A stretch of DNA of 64,000 bases from Microbacterium marinum (GTDB taxonomy: Bacteria > Actinomycetota > Actinomycetes > Actinomycetales > Microbacteriaceae). Both the position numbers and the translations under genes were made by a program. The DNA lies in assembly GCF_014204835.1 (NCBI RefSeq), contig NZ_JACHMD010000001.1, positions 1,302,001-1,366,000 of the forward strand, written 5' to 3'. This document shows positions 9,348 through 18,534 of this stretch, piece after piece. Each line of letters starts with the position of its first letter. Position 1 is the first letter of the stretch. The notes under the pieces are model-generated. The model was not told the DNA's origin. It worked only from the letters and a program-made list of their open reading frames with translations, and ran no database searches.

Positions 9348-9430
9348 GGTCCCTGGACGGTCATTGCAACCCCCCGCATTCTCATCGACCGGCGTGAGAC
9401 GGTCAGGAGAAGAGTCGCCCCCTGCCCTCG

Positions 9431-9589
9431 ATGAAGCAGTTCACCGCGTGGAGGGTCCGACAACTCGGGGGTGGCGTCCTCGAATGGACCTCACCCCTCG
9501 GCAGAACCTACCGCGAAGACGCACCCACCCCGGCCGTCGCCTTCGCGCCTGCCGTTGCCTCCGCCTCCGCGGCCCCGGCGCCCTTCTGA
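9431..9589 (+). pseudogene. C-terminal remnant of a DUF222/HNH endonuclease
   Basis: The 52-codon frame reads MKQFTAWRVRQLGGGVLEW-TSPLGRTYRED, then a Pro/Ala-rich tail ending AAPAPF and a stop. This is the typical extreme C-terminus of Microbacteriaceae DUF222-HNH proteins, which follows their HNH domain with an EWTSPxGRxYR motif. The HNH domain and the 400-odd upstream residues are missing, and the bases before 9431 do not continue the frame sensibly. It is therefore read as a leftover of a deleted or recombined gene. Recognition is from memory of the family. Confidence 0.55.
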
Positions 9590-9601
9590 CCGGCTCCCGC
9601 G

Positions 9602-10408
9602 CTAGGGCAAGATGCTGTCCACGTAGCCGCCGTCGACCCGCAGCGCGCCACCGGTCGTCGCCGACGCCAGCGGCGACGAGAGATAGACGACCATGTTCGC
9701 GATCTCCTCGGGTTCGATGAGCCGGCCGATCAGCGACTGCGGCCGCGCAGTGCGCATGAACTCGCGCTGCGCCGCCTCCCAGTCGAGCAACCGGTCGACC
9801 ATCTCGTAGACGAAGTCCTCCACGCCTTCGGTGTGCGTCGGCCCGGCGATCACTGAGTTCACCGTCACGCCGGAGCCTGCGGCGGCCTTCGCGAACCCAC
9901 GCGACATCGCGAGCAGCGCGCTCTTCGATGCGCCGTAGTGGATCATCTCCTCGGGGATCACGATCGCCGAGTCGCTCGCGATGTTCAGCACCCGGCCCCA
10001 CCCGCGATCCGTCATCCCCGGCAGTACCAGGCGTGTCAACCGTGCCGCGCTCAGCACGTTCACGTCGAAGAACCGGCGCCACTCGTCGTCATCGATCTCG
10101 AGAGCCGGCGTCGAACCGAAGATGCCGAGGTTGTTCACCAGCACGTCGACGGTGCCTGCGGCATCCACCAACGCCTGGGCGCCCTCGGCAGACGTGACAT
10201 CGGCGGCGGCGCCTCGCACCGCGAGCCCGGCGAGGGAATCGACCGTCCGCGCCACACGTTCCGGGTCGCGTCCGTTGACGACGACGTCGGCGCCCGCCTC
10301 GGCGAGTCGCCGTGCGATGGCCAGCCCGATGCCCTGCGTCGAACCCGTCACCACCGCGGTCTTCCCCGCCAGGTCCAACGTCAGCTTCCGTGTCGCTTCC
10401 TCGCTCAT
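9602..10408 (-). CDS. SDR family oxidoreductase
   Basis: With the ATG at 10408 (AGAAGG about 10 bp upstream) the protein is 268 residues, a classical short-chain dehydrogenase. The cofactor motif is TGSTQGIG (about 21-28), the structural motif reads NNLGIF in place of NNAG, the catalytic Ser lies in NIASDSA and the active site is YGASKSA. The C-terminal VDGGY is typical. The acidic or neutral residue after beta-2 (NGRDPERV) suggests NADP(H). It lies 116 bp downstream of a TetR gene on the same strand and is likely under its control. Substrate unknown. Confidence 0.9.
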   Translation of the reverse strand: MSEEATRKLTLDLAGKTAVVTGSTQGIGLAIARRLAEAGADVVVNGRDPERVARTVDSLAGLAVRGAAADVTSAEGAQALVDAAGTVDVLVNNLGIFGSTPALEIDDDEWRRFFDVNVLSAARLTRLVLPGMTDRGWGRVLNIASDSAIVIPEEMIHYGASKSALLAMSRGFAKAAAGSGVTVNSVIAGPTHTEGVEDFVYEMVDRLLDWEAAQREFMRTARPQSLIGRLIEPEEIANMVVYLSSPLASATTGGALRVDGGYVDSILP

Positions 10409-10524
10409 GGGGCGCCCCTTCTCCGTCGCGTCGTCCTCCTTCGATGGTGGCAGAGCCACGCGCACTGGGGGTCGACGCCGAAAGGGCCACGGGCGTATCG
10501 CGTGAGCGCGCCGCGCCGCCGGAT

Positions 10525-11139
10525 TCACGCGTCGTCAAGATCGACTGTCGTCAGCAGCTCCAACTGGCGGCGGAGAGTCTCCGTCACGTCGACGGCCCCC
10601 GGGTCGTGCATCCACTGCACCTGCGCGCCGTCCCACACCGACAGCGTCGACACCGCAGCGAACTCGGGATCGACGCCGGGGCGCAGCAGCCCGGCATCCG
10701 CCATCTCGGCGAACGCCGCCGTGAACTCGGAGCGCACCCGTGCGTAGCGGTCGTGGAAGTACTGGTGGCTCGGATGTCCGGGCGTCGCCGACTCCGCCGC
10801 AAGCAGCGTGTACAGCTCCACGATCCCGGGGATCCGCTCATTCGCCCGCGCCAGCCGCAGAAACGCGGCGGGCGTGTCCGCAGGCCCAGCGGCCGGCTGC
10901 GGCGCGGCATCCCGCGGACTGAGCGCATCACGATCCTCCAGCACCCGCTGCAGCAGCACACTCTTGTTCGCGAAGTGATGCAGGATCGTCGACGCATCGA
11001 TGCCGACCCGATCGGCGATCTCCTTGAGTGACCCCGAGCGGTACCCGTGCGTCGCGAACACCTCGCCCGCCGCGTCGAGGATCTCGCGCTGCCGCGCCGC
11101 CGTCTTCGCGTACGGTCCGCGCTTGGTGGGGGATGCCAT
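10525..11139 (-). CDS. TetR family transcriptional regulator
   Basis: A 204-residue TetR repressor with N-terminal helix-turn-helix (SLKEIADRVGIDASTILHHFANK, about 37-59) and a ligand-binding C-terminal domain. It is divergent from the GH30 gene, with a 78-bp gap containing the perfect dyad CAACG-AG-CGTTG, and upstream of the SDR gene on its own strand. Control of the glycosidase, of itself and perhaps of the SDR is the likely role. Confidence 0.85.
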   Translation of the reverse strand: MASPTKRGPYAKTAARQREILDAAGEVFATHGYRSGSLKEIADRVGIDASTILHHFANKSVLLQRVLEDRDALSPRDAAPQPAAGPADTPAAFLRLARANERIPGIVELYTLLAAESATPGHPSHQYFHDRYARVRSEFTAAFAEMADAGLLRPGVDPEFAAVSTLSVWDGAQVQWMHDPGAVDVTETLRRQLELLTTVDLDDA

Positions 11140-11163
11140 GACCCCAGCCTACCGACGAAAGCT

Positions 11164-11175
11164 CAACGAGCGTTG
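11164..11175. promoter_or_regulatory. candidate TetR operator
   Basis: CAACG-AG-CGTTG is a perfect 5+5 dyad in the 78-bp gap between the divergent TetR and GH30 genes. Position and symmetry fit a TetR-family operator, although one dyad of this size can occur by chance. Confidence 0.45.
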
Positions 11176-11217
11176 GATTTTACGCTACCGTGGACGCACA
11201 CGACCTCGGGAGAGCAC

Positions 11218-12606
11218 ATGGCGACGACGGCATCCGCACCCATCCGCTGGATCACCACCACGCAGCAAGATCCGTGGCGCGAACAATCCGCGCCCCTGAT
11301 CGGCGACGTCACCGCGATGCCTTCCGTCTTCGTCGAGCTCGACCGGCCCCAGCAGGAGATCGAGGGCTTCGGCGCCTCGTTCAACGAGCTCGGTTGGACG
11401 TCTCTCGCTCACCTGTCAGCCGAAGACCGCGACACCGTGCTCCGCGAGTTCTTCGAACCCGGCGCCGGCCTCGGTCTCACCCGCTGCCGCATGCCCGTCG
11501 GTGCCAACGACTTCTCCACCGACTGGTACAGCTACGACGAAACCCCCGGCGATCTCGCCCTCGAGGACTTCTCGATCGATCACGACCACGCCGCGCTCAT
11601 CCCGTTCATCCAGGCCGCGCAGCGCCACCAGCCGCGCCTCACGCTCTGGGCATCGCCCTGGAGCCCGCCCACGTGGATGAAGACCAACGGCCACTACGCC
11701 GGCGCGAAGGCGAACCCACTCGTGTCCGACGTCGACAACGGCATCCGCGACGACCAGCTCGGCGCCGAAGGCACCGACATGATGCGCCTCGACGACGAAA
11801 CCCTCGCCGCCTACGCCGCCTACTTCGGGCGCTTCGTCGACGCCTATGCCGAACGCGGCATCCCCATCACGATGGTCATGCCGCAGAACGAGTTCAACTC
11901 GGCGCAGATCTTCCCCAGCTGCACCTGGACGCCGGAGGGACTCGCCGCCTTCGTGCGCCACCTCGGCCCCGAGATGCGTCGCCGCGACGTCGATGTCTAC
12001 ATCGGCACGCTCGAGCGCGCCGATGACGGGCTCGTCGAACGGGTGCTCGCCGACGAGACCGCCGCCGGCTACATCAGCGGCATCGGCGCACAGTGGGCGG
12101 GCAAGGGCGCCGTGCCGTACCTGCACCGTCACCACCCCGACCTCACGATCTACCAGACCGAGCAGGAATGCGGCGACGGCCGCAACGACTGGCGCCTCGC
12201 CCGCTACGCCTGGCACCTCATGCGCCACTTCTTCAGTCACGGTGCCACCGCCTACATGTACTGGAACATGTCCCTCCTCCGCGGCGGCGTCAGCCGGTGG
12301 GGCTGGGCGCAGAACTCGCTCGTCACCGTCGACGCCGATACGCGCACGTACACCTTCAACCACGAGCACTACATGCTCAAACACGTGTCGCACTTCGTGG
12401 CACCCGGCGCCCGACGCATCCCCACCCTCAGCTACACCGGCCACGACAACCAGCTCGTGTTCCAGAACCCCGACGGGAGTCTCGTCATCGTCGTGCAGAA
12501 TGACCTCGCGGAGGACACCGACGTGAGCTTCCTCATCGAGGGTCAGGCGCTCAGCGTCACCCTGCCGGCGGACTCGCTGAGCACACTCGTCGTGCCGGGG
12601 AAGTAG
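11218..12606 (+). CDS. Glycoside hydrolase family 30 (glucosylceramidase/beta-glycosidase type)
   Basis: A 462-residue GH30 enzyme starting at ATG 11218. It opens with the family signature QEIEGFGASFNELGW, has WASPWSPPTWMK near residue 145, the acid/base Glu225 in MPQNEFN and the nucleophile Glu315 in YQTEQECG. A beta-sandwich side domain closes the protein (FQNPDGSLVIVVQND). There is no signal peptide, so the enzyme appears cytoplasmic and would act on imported glycosides. It is divergent from a TetR gene, with a dyad between them. Family activities include beta-glucosidase, beta-xylosidase and beta-1,6-glucanase; the exact one is not readable. Confidence 0.9.
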   Translation: MATTASAPIRWITTTQQDPWREQSAPLIGDVTAMPSVFVELDRPQQEIEGFGASFNELGWTSLAHLSAEDRDTVLREFFEPGAGLGLTRCRMPVGANDFSTDWYSYDETPGDLALEDFSIDHDHAALIPFIQAAQRHQPRLTLWASPWSPPTWMKTNGHYAGAKANPLVSDVDNGIRDDQLGAEGTDMMRLDDETLAAYAAYFGRFVDAYAERGIPITMVMPQNEFNSAQIFPSCTWTPEGLAAFVRHLGPEMRRRDVDVYIGTLERADDGLVERVLADETAAGYISGIGAQWAGKGAVPYLHRHHPDLTIYQTEQECGDGRNDWRLARYAWHLMRHFFSHGATAYMYWNMSLLRGGVSRWGWAQNSLVTVDADTRTYTFNHEHYMLKHVSHFVAPGARRIPTLSYTGHDNQLVFQNPDGSLVIVVQNDLAEDTDVSFLIEGQALSVTLPADSLSTLVVPGK

Positions 12607-12619
12607 GTCGCACAGACCG

Positions 12620-13498
12620 TCAGTCGAACGTCGCCGCGGTGTCCCGCGGATACTCGCCGCCCGCGAGCTTCACCAGATGCGCGTGCGCGTACTCGCAGAC
12701 CAGCGCGTGCCGGTAGACCATCTGCGGCACGTCGACATTCGAGTCCATCCACAGACTCAGCGCGCCGACCTTCCACGCGCGGAACGTGTCGTCGCCCGTG
12801 ACAGAGGTCAGGATCTCGAGGAACGAATCGTCGAACCGCATCGAGTGCACCGCACGGCGGTACTCCTCCACCGTCAGTGCCATCGAGAACGGGATGTTCA
12901 TGAAGCACAGCGCCGTCTGGATGTCCAAGCGGATCACCCGGCGCACGTGGCGTTCGGCATCCAGCCGGGGGATGTCCAAGTGCGTGAAGTCCAGCGCCTC
13001 CCGCCGCTCCACCCGCACCTTGTCCAGCGCGATCAGCACGTCGTACACGTTGATGTCGTGCTCGACCACCGCCTGATCGCCGAGCCCCGACAGTGCCGTC
13101 GGCCGCAACGTCACCGGCGCCATGTCCACCGGCGTGTTCCGGATGATGAAGTTCACGAGATTCGTCTCCACGACGAAATGCCGGATCAGCAGATCCACCG
13201 CACTCGGCGACACGAAGTGCCGCAGGAACCATACGCACAGCGCGTCCATTACTCGCAGCGGCATCCACCGGAACGGCAGCACTCGCTTGATCACAGACAC
13301 GACCGCCACGACCACCCGCGACAGGACCCGAGCCACCGGATACAGCCACCGACGCGATAGCCGCCGCTGATCGTTGATGATCTGGCGCACCACCGCTCGA
13401 TCGAGCGGTACCGACGGGTCGGCGTGGATCGCCTCCCACATGCTCGGATCCGACCGGACGAACTCCGGCACCACCGGCAGCGGCGGCCGCTTCGCCAT
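12620..13498 (-). CDS. uncharacterised protein in KASIII-HDO operon
   Basis: A 292-residue protein I do not recognise. The N-terminal third is basic with a hydrophobic stretch (VARVLSRVVVAVVSVIKRVLPF, about 50-70) that could be membrane-associated. The middle carries several His and acidic residues (RHFVVETNLVNFI, VEHDINVYDVL, HLDIPRLDAERHVRRVI). The C-terminal half is helical (YRRAVHSMRFDDSFLEILTSVTGDD). Its ATG overlaps the stop of the diiron-oxidase-like gene by one base (TGATG), so the three minus-strand genes form a coupled operon. No catalytic motif was identified. Confidence 0.75.
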   Translation of the reverse strand: MAKRPPLPVVPEFVRSDPSMWEAIHADPSVPLDRAVVRQIINDQRRLSRRWLYPVARVLSRVVVAVVSVIKRVLPFRWMPLRVMDALCVWFLRHFVSPSAVDLLIRHFVVETNLVNFIIRNTPVDMAPVTLRPTALSGLGDQAVVEHDINVYDVLIALDKVRVERREALDFTHLDIPRLDAERHVRRVIRLDIQTALCFMNIPFSMALTVEEYRRAVHSMRFDDSFLEILTSVTGDDTFRAWKVGALSLWMDSNVDVPQMVYRHALVCEYAHAHLVKLAGGEYPRDTAATFD

Positions 13499-14175
13499 CA
13501 GCGATCCAGCTCTTCCAGCTGCAGCGCGTACAGCCGCGCCACCACCTGCGCACACCGCACGATCTCGTCTGCGTCGTCCTCGCCGATGATCCCCGACGTC
13601 AGGATCGCCTCCAGGTCGCCGGTGTGGCCGCCGTCGGCGACCTCGTGATACCGCATGAAGTGCACCTGCGAATCGGCGAGCCCCAGCACCTCCTGGAACC
13701 GCTTCGCCCACCCTGCCGCGCGCTGAGCGCCCAAGCCCTCGATGATGAACATCGCGCCCAGGAGCCCCACCGGGTTCGGGCGGTCGGCATACGTGAACAT
13801 GTAGCCCGACAGCGCTTCGGATCCGAGGTTCTTCCGACCGGCGCGCAGCTCGTCCAGCGACCCGCCGATCGCGACGTAGTCCCGCTCGAGCATCAGATAG
13901 TCGCGGTGCTCCTCCTCGGCGTGCTTGATCGCCGCCGCCCTCAGCTCGAAGTGCGCGATGTCGAAGTTCGACGCGGCCCGCGAGATCCAGGGCGACCCGT
14001 CCACCACCTGCTGGCGGAGGTTGAACAGCAGCCGCTCGTAGTCGTGCAGGGTGACCGTGCCCTCCTCGAGGCGCTGCAGGACGGGCACGCGGGCGAGGTG
14101 GTCCTCCAGCTCGACCCACACGTCGGCGAGCCGGTCCGCGAGGGTCGCCACGTCGGCGGTGGATTCAATAGTCAT
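13498..14175 (-). CDS. heme-oxygenase-like (TenA/HDO-type) iron-containing oxidase candidate
   Basis: A 225-residue all-helical protein of the TenA/heme-oxygenase-like superfamily. Candidate metal ligands fall in the pattern of heme-oxygenase-like diiron oxidases: Glu87-x2-His90 (in HAEEEHRDYL), Glu146 (FIIEG) and His177-x3-Asp181-x2-His184 (HEVADGGH). The last spacing equals the H-x3-D-x2-H of SznF, and the Glu146 to His90 distance is close to UndA (both remembered). Such enzymes oxidise fatty acids or amino acids using O2. It sits between a KASIII-like gene (4-bp ATGA overlap) and an unknown gene (1-bp overlap), so its substrate may be the condensed product. Confidence 0.75.
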   Translation of the reverse strand: MTIESTADVATLADRLADVWVELEDHLARVPVLQRLEEGTVTLHDYERLLFNLRQQVVDGSPWISRAASNFDIAHFELRAAAIKHAEEEHRDYLMLERDYVAIGGSLDELRAGRKNLGSEALSGYMFTYADRPNPVGLLGAMFIIEGLGAQRAAGWAKRFQEVLGLADSQVHFMRYHEVADGGHTGDLEAILTSGIIGEDDADEIVRCAQVVARLYALQLEELDR

Positions 14176-15308
14176 GACGGGGCTCCTTGCGGTGGGGCGA
14201 CGACGGTCAGGTGAGCGAAAGCGAACGAGAACCGACCCGATTCGGGAACGGCGAGCAGGATGGTCTCCCCGGGGGAGAAGCGGCCGGTGCGGAACGCCTC
14301 CTCGAGTGCGATGAAGATGCTGGCCGACCCCGTGTTGCCGCACGTCTCGAGGTTCGAGAACCACCGGTCCGTGTCGAGCGTGGGCACGCGACGGCGCAGA
14401 CCGTCGAACGCCAGATCGCGGAACGCGTTCGTGCTGTAGTGGCATACGACGTGGTCGAGGTGTCCCACGTCGACGAGTCCGATGTCGACGAGCTCTTCGA
14501 ACTGCGCGAGCCCCGCGCCCGCGAGATCGTCGAGCATGCTCACGTCCTGGCGCAGCAGGAACATACCCGCGGCAGCAGCCTCGTCGACCGGCACGTCCTG
14601 CCAGGTGGTCCCGACCTCGGCGGACGGCCCGTCCATTCCCGCGCGCATGCAGACGTCGTGCTGGTGCGCGAGCGACATGTGCCGCACCCAGTCGACCCGC
14701 AACGAGATGCGCGACGGGTGCGGCTGGAACTCCACGACCACCGCCCCCGCCCCATCCGAGAGCATCCACCGGAGGAAGTGCGAATCCATCCCGGCTCGGA
14801 TGCCGTCGTACCGGCGCTGCCGCAGACTGCGGCTGGCCAGCTCCGAACCCACCACGGCAGCCCGCGGATGGTCGCCCAGTTTGATCTTCGACACCGCGGC
14901 ATCCAGCGCGGCAAGACTCGATGCGCACACGCCCGACGCTGAGAGCAGCTGCATCGGTCCGCCGCCCAGACGGCCGTGGACCATCGAGGCGAAGCCCGGC
15001 ACAAGCACATCGCCGATCGTCGTCGCCGTCGCCAGCATGCGCAGATCCTCCGCACGGATGCCGCGATCGTCGAGCGCCGCCCGCAGCGCCTTGACCGCGA
15101 GCTCCTCGTTCAGCTCGGTCGGCTCGCCGTGCTCGTCGAGCGCATAGTGCCGCTGCCGGATGCCGTTGGCGTCGAGCACGCGCCGGCGGATCCGCGTGGT
15201 GACGGGATCGTCGCCGCCGAGCCGCTGCACGATGCCGTCGTTGTCGACCGGCTCGCCCGGGAGGTAGCGGCCGAAGCCCGTGATGTATGCAGCCGCCGTC
15301 GTCCCCAT
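14172..15308 (-). CDS. 3-oxoacyl-ACP synthase III (FabH)-like protein
   Basis: A 378-residue thiolase-fold protein with the KASIII triad: Cys128 (SASGVCASSLAA), His290 (VCHYSTNAF) and Asn325 (CGNTGSAS). Its neighbours are not fatty-acid synthesis genes, and it is longer than FabH (about 320), with an insert around residues 205-260. It is therefore probably a specialised condensing or acyl-transfer enzyme. First gene of a tightly overlapping three-gene operon. The 108 bp to the divergent gene at 15,416 should hold the promoter. Confidence 0.85.
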   Translation of the reverse strand: MGTTAAAYITGFGRYLPGEPVDNDGIVQRLGGDDPVTTRIRRRVLDANGIRQRHYALDEHGEPTELNEELAVKALRAALDDRGIRAEDLRMLATATTIGDVLVPGFASMVHGRLGGGPMQLLSASGVCASSLAALDAAVSKIKLGDHPRAAVVGSELASRSLRQRRYDGIRAGMDSHFLRWMLSDGAGAVVVEFQPHPSRISLRVDWVRHMSLAHQHDVCMRAGMDGPSAEVGTTWQDVPVDEAAAAGMFLLRQDVSMLDDLAGAGLAQFEELVDIGLVDVGHLDHVVCHYSTNAFRDLAFDGLRRRVPTLDTDRWFSNLETCGNTGSASIFIALEEAFRTGRFSPGETILLAVPESGRFSFAFAHLTVVAPPQGAPS

Positions 15309-15415
15309 GGCCTCGACCCTAGGGGGTCAGCGTGCACGATGCCCGCGCTGTCCCCAGCGTGCCCGCGCTCGACGTCGCGCCTCCGTGGGGAACGCGCGTT
15401 CGTTACGCTCGCCGT

Positions 15416-16303
15416 ATGCCTTTCCGCTCCGCCCTCCGTGCCCTGAACGACCCCAACTCCGTCGCGCACGGTGTGGTGTCGACGGGCGTCGTCGCCGCCC
15501 TCGCCCTCATCGATCCCCGCCGTCTGACGGTCGGTCAGCGCGCGATCTACCGGCTCGCGAACGCGGGGCTCGCCGCCTGGATCGTCGGCATCAGCTTCCG
15601 CAGCGCCGACCCGAGCGGTTCCATCCCGCCGATGGGACGGGCCGCGCTCGTCGCCGGAACTGGCGGAGCAACCCTGGGTTTCGCTGAAGCGGGTGAAGCG
15701 GTCGACGCCCGTGTGCACGAAGCGATCGCGCGTGCCGGTGCCGCACATCCCCGTCGCTGGCTGGCCGCCGGCGGTGCGATCCTCGCCCTCGGTTCATGGG
15801 GACTCGGCCGCGCGCTCGACACCCCCGAGGACACCCCGGAACCAGAAGAAGTGGTCGTCGACCTGCCAGAGGACATCCGCACGCTTGCCGCCCACCTGCT
15901 CTCCGCCACGGACGACTTCGGTGCGCCGGAGCTCCGCGCCCAGCTCGCCGATGCCCGCCGCCTCGTCTTCGACGACAGCGACGACAGCGACGACGAATTC
16001 TGGCCTGACGCGCAGCTCGCCGTCTCGGACGATCTGCCGAAGGCCGTGCCGTCGAACGCGACGTTCCCCGTTGTCGGCCGCTTCCGCGCGTTCGACGACC
16101 TGACCTTCGATGTGCGCCTGATGGTGACGGACGGCGTGCTCGCGAGCATCGTGGTCGAAGAGGGTGCCGACTGGGCGGCAGAGCAGCGCGACGCCTGGTA
16201 CGAATCCGGCCGCCACCTCGGCGAGCTCGGCAACTGGCCTGTTCCCGGCGACCTCGCGCTGCTCGTCGAAACGCGGGAAGGTCTCCGCCCGATCGGCGTG
16301 TAG
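15416..16303 (+). CDS. hypothetical membrane-anchored protein
   Basis: A 295-residue protein from ATG 15416. The N-terminal part has three weakly hydrophobic segments ([47 protein letters not shown] at about 130). The C-terminal half is soluble and acidic ([16 protein letters not shown] near 195) and ends with a compact beta-rich stretch ([19 protein letters not shown]). I do not recognise a family. Divergent from the KASIII-like operon. Confidence 0.7.
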   Translation: MPFRSALRALNDPNSVAHGVVSTGVVAALALIDPRRLTVGQRAIYRLANAGLAAWIVGISFRSADPSGSIPPMGRAALVAGTGGATLGFAEAGEAVDARVHEAIARAGAAHPRRWLAAGGAILALGSWGLGRALDTPEDTPEPEEVVVDLPEDIRTLAAHLLSATDDFGAPELRAQLADARRLVFDDSDDSDDEFWPDAQLAVSDDLPKAVPSNATFPVVGRFRAFDDLTFDVRLMVTDGVLASIVVEEGADWAAEQRDAWYESGRHLGELGNWPVPGDLALLVETREGLRPIGV

Positions 16304-16338
16304 GGAATGTTCCGGCACCGGTGAACGCTGGGCCCCGT

Positions 16339-17208
16339 ATGACGAACACCACGCAGCCTGCACAGTCGTCCGGAACGTTCCGCCTCGGAGGCGACCTCGA
16401 GGTCACCCGCCTCGGATACGGCACGATGCAGCTCACCGGCCCCGGGGTCTGGGGCCCACCGGAAGACCACGACGAAGCGATCCGGGTGCTCCGTCGCTCC
16501 GTCGAACTCGGCGTCAACTTCTTCGACACCGCCGAGTCGTACGGCCCGTACGTGGCCGAGGAGCTCCTGAAGGAAGCCCTCCACCCGTACGCCGACGACG
16601 TCGTCATCGCGACCAAGTCGGGCCTGACCCGCACCGGTCCGAACCAGTGGCCGCCGCTCGGTCGGCCCGAGTTCCTGCGTCAGGGGGCCGAGATGAGCCT
16701 CCGCCGCCTCGGCCTCGAGCGCATCGACCTGTTCCAGCTTCACCGCATCGATCCGAAGGTGCCCCTCGAGGACCAGGTGGGCGAGCTCAAGAAGCTCCAG
16801 GACGAGGGGAAGATCCGACACATCGGTCTTTCCGAGGTGACCATCGACGAGGTGAAGGCCGCGCAGAAGATCGTCGAGATCGTCAGCGTCCAGAACCTCT
16901 ACAACCTCCAGCACCGCGACGCGGAAGAGCTGCTCGACTGGTCCGAGGAACAAGGCATCGGGTTCATCCCGTGGTTCCCACTCGCGACCGGCGGTCTCAC
17001 CGGCCCGGATTCGCCGCTGACCGACATCGCCGAGCGCAAGAACGCGACGCCCGCGCAGATCGCGCTCGCCTGGCTGCTCAAGCGCTCGCCGGTGATGCTG
17101 CCGATCCCGGGCACATCGAGCGTCGCGCACCTCGAGGACAACGTGCAGGGGGCCGTCATCGAGCTGACCGACGAGGAGTTCGCGGAGCTGTCGAAGCTCG
17201 GCAGCTGA
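16339..17208 (+). CDS. aldo/keto reductase
   Basis: A 289-residue AKR from ATG 16339 (an in-frame GTG at 16321 is possible). The (beta/alpha)8 barrel shows [12 protein letters not shown] (catalytic Asp and Tyr), a Lys in [17 protein letters not shown] (His), IGLSEV, and [14 protein letters not shown] with the phosphate-binding PIPGTSS near the C-terminus. It resembles the yajO/aryl-alcohol subfamily that reduces aldehydes with NADPH. It stands alone between unrelated genes. Confidence 0.9.
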   Translation: MTNTTQPAQSSGTFRLGGDLEVTRLGYGTMQLTGPGVWGPPEDHDEAIRVLRRSVELGVNFFDTAESYGPYVAEELLKEALHPYADDVVIATKSGLTRTGPNQWPPLGRPEFLRQGAEMSLRRLGLERIDLFQLHRIDPKVPLEDQVGELKKLQDEGKIRHIGLSEVTIDEVKAAQKIVEIVSVQNLYNLQHRDAEELLDWSEEQGIGFIPWFPLATGGLTGPDSPLTDIAERKNATPAQIALAWLLKRSPVMLPIPGTSSVAHLEDNVQGAVIELTDEEFAELSKLGS

Positions 17209-17247
17209 CCCCTCGCGTCACCCGCCCGCCTCTGTCAGGCTGGGCGG

Positions 17248-17895
17248 GTGACGAGTATCTCTCCCGCCCAGTTCCATAGCGCGACCGGCGTCGCCGACTG
17301 GCGCGTCACGGCGATCGGGCCTCAAGCCGTCTTCGTCGCGCCGTCGCTCATCGAGGGATCGCGTCTCGTTCCGGTGGTCGTAGCCGCGGCCGAGCGACAC
17401 GGGGTGCGTCCCGATGTCGACCTGCGGCCCGAGGCAGTGGTCGTCCGCGTGCCGAGCGGGGAGGACGGCATCCCGGCTGCCGCGACCGACTTCGCCCGAG
17501 CGGTGTCGGAGGGCGCGGCATCCCTCGGGCTGCGGGCGGATCCCGCGCGGGTCCAGAGCGTCGGCGTCTACGTGGCCGAGCACTCCGGCGCCGACGTGCG
17601 CCCGTTCTTCCTCGCCGCCCTCGGGTACGACGCCGTCGGCGACACCGACGCGGCGGATCCGCTGCGATCAGGGCCGGTTCTCGCCTTCAATCCGCTTACC
17701 GGGGATGCGCCTGGCCGGGGGCGCACGCACCTCGATGTCTTCGTCCCCGCCGATCAGGCGCAGGCGAGGGTGGATGCCGCGATCGCGGCCGGCGGACGTC
17801 TCGTCGACGACGCGAACGCACCGGCCTGGTGGACGCTCGCCTCACCCGACAATCACGGCGTCGACATCGCGAGTTGGACGGACACGTACGAATGA
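17248..17895 (+). CDS. VOC-family protein with degenerate pterin dehydratase-like N-terminus
   Basis: A 215-residue fusion. Residues 1-95 look like a 4a-hydroxytetrahydrobiopterin dehydratase domain in which the His-rich signature has decayed (AERHGVRPDVDLRPEAVVVRV). Residues 105-210 form a glyoxalase/VOC-like domain (VGVYVAEHSGADVRPFFLAALGYDA ... RTHLDVFVPADQAQARVDAAIAAGG). This two-domain layout is common in actinobacteria and has no assigned reaction. The stop overlaps the start of a 44-codon frame (ATGA). Confidence 0.75.
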   Translation: MTSISPAQFHSATGVADWRVTAIGPQAVFVAPSLIEGSRLVPVVVAAAERHGVRPDVDLRPEAVVVRVPSGEDGIPAAATDFARAVSEGAASLGLRADPARVQSVGVYVAEHSGADVRPFFLAALGYDAVGDTDAADPLRSGPVLAFNPLTGDAPGRGRTHLDVFVPADQAQARVDAAIAAGGRLVDDANAPAWWTLASPDNHGVDIASWTDTYE

Positions 17896-18026
17896 GCATC
17901 GTCTGTCCGCCCTTCGCCGGAACGATCCCGACGAAGTACGGCCAGACCCACCTCACCGTCGCCTACGCTGAGCACATCGCGCCGGCCCTGCAGCAGGCGC
18001 TCGACGCGATAGGCCTCCCCGAGTAA
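17892..18026 (+). CDS. small ORF overlapping VOC gene
   Basis: A 44-residue frame starting in an ATGA overlap with the VOC gene: it begins MSIVCPPFAGTIPTKYGQ and ends with an amphipathic helix (AEHIAPALQQALDAIGLPE). The overlap and good amino-acid composition support translation. The family is unknown and a chance extension cannot be excluded. Confidence 0.4.
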   Translation: MSIVCPPFAGTIPTKYGQTHLTVAYAEHIAPALQQALDAIGLPE

Positions 18027-18033
18027 AGAATTC

Positions 18034-18087
18034 TTGACACGTTGCGGGTCGTCGTGTCATCCTCCTCATGTCAAACATTCCTGACAT
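18034..18087 (+). promoter_or_regulatory. promoter with two dyads upstream of membrane protein/XRE operon
   Basis: TTGACA (18034-18039) is a consensus -35; the -10 is weak. Two inverted repeats share the TGACA core: TGACACG-N11-CGTGTCA (18035-18059) and ATGTCA-N8-TGACAT (18068-18087). Their centres are about 30 bp apart (three helical turns), and the second ends just before the ribosome site CGGAGG. The likely binder is the XRE protein encoded by the second gene of the operon. Confidence 0.55.
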
Positions 18088-18099
18088 CGGAGGTGCAGC

Positions 18100-18534
18100 A
18101 TGGCTCGTGAGGAACGCGCCGCGTGGGTCGGACTCGTCGTCTCGCTCATCGCCATCGCGGTGTACGCCGCGGTCGTCGCGGGGAGGGCGGCATCCACCCC
18201 CCTCGCGGAGGTCGACTGGCTCGGACCCATGCTCTGGACGATCATCGGCGGCATCGTCGTCTCGATCGTCGTCACGATCATCTGGGGTGTCGTCGCCGAG
18301 GGCGGGTCCCTCCGCGGCGAGAACGCCGCCGACGAACGCGACCGAGCGATCACGCAGATGGGCGACCGCGTCGGTGTCGCGTTCCTCGTCATCGGCGGCG
18401 TCGTCGGCATCGCCCTCTGCGCGATCGACGCCGCCCCGTTCTGGATCGCGAACACGCTCTATGCGGGCTTCGCCCTCTCGTCCGTCGTCGGCGGCATCGC
18501 CCGCGTCGTCGCCTACCGCCGCGGGCTCGTCTGA
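18100..18534 (+). CDS. membrane protein paired with XRE regulator
   Basis: A 144-residue protein with four transmembrane segments (about 8-28, 42-66, 90-112, 117-136). The cytoplasmic loop [13 protein letters not shown] between TM2 and TM3 is typical of DUF2178-like proteins that pair with short XRE regulators. It is preceded by CGGAGG and overlaps the XRE gene by one base (TGATG). Function unknown; possibly a sensor or antagonist of the regulator. Confidence 0.75.
   Translation: MAREERAAWVGLVVSLIAIAVYAAVVAGRAASTPLAEVDWLGPMLWTIIGGIVVSIVVTIIWGVVAEGGSLRGENAADERDRAITQMGDRVGVAFLVIGGVVGIALCAIDAAPFWIANTLYAGFALSSVVGGIARVVAYRRGLV

Noticed and set aside
12620..14928. Long minus-strand frames extending the operon genes at their 5-prime ends
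   Set aside because: The extra N-terminal residues are Arg/Gly/Pro-rich shadows; starts at 13498 and 14175 give normal overlaps and family-like N-termini.
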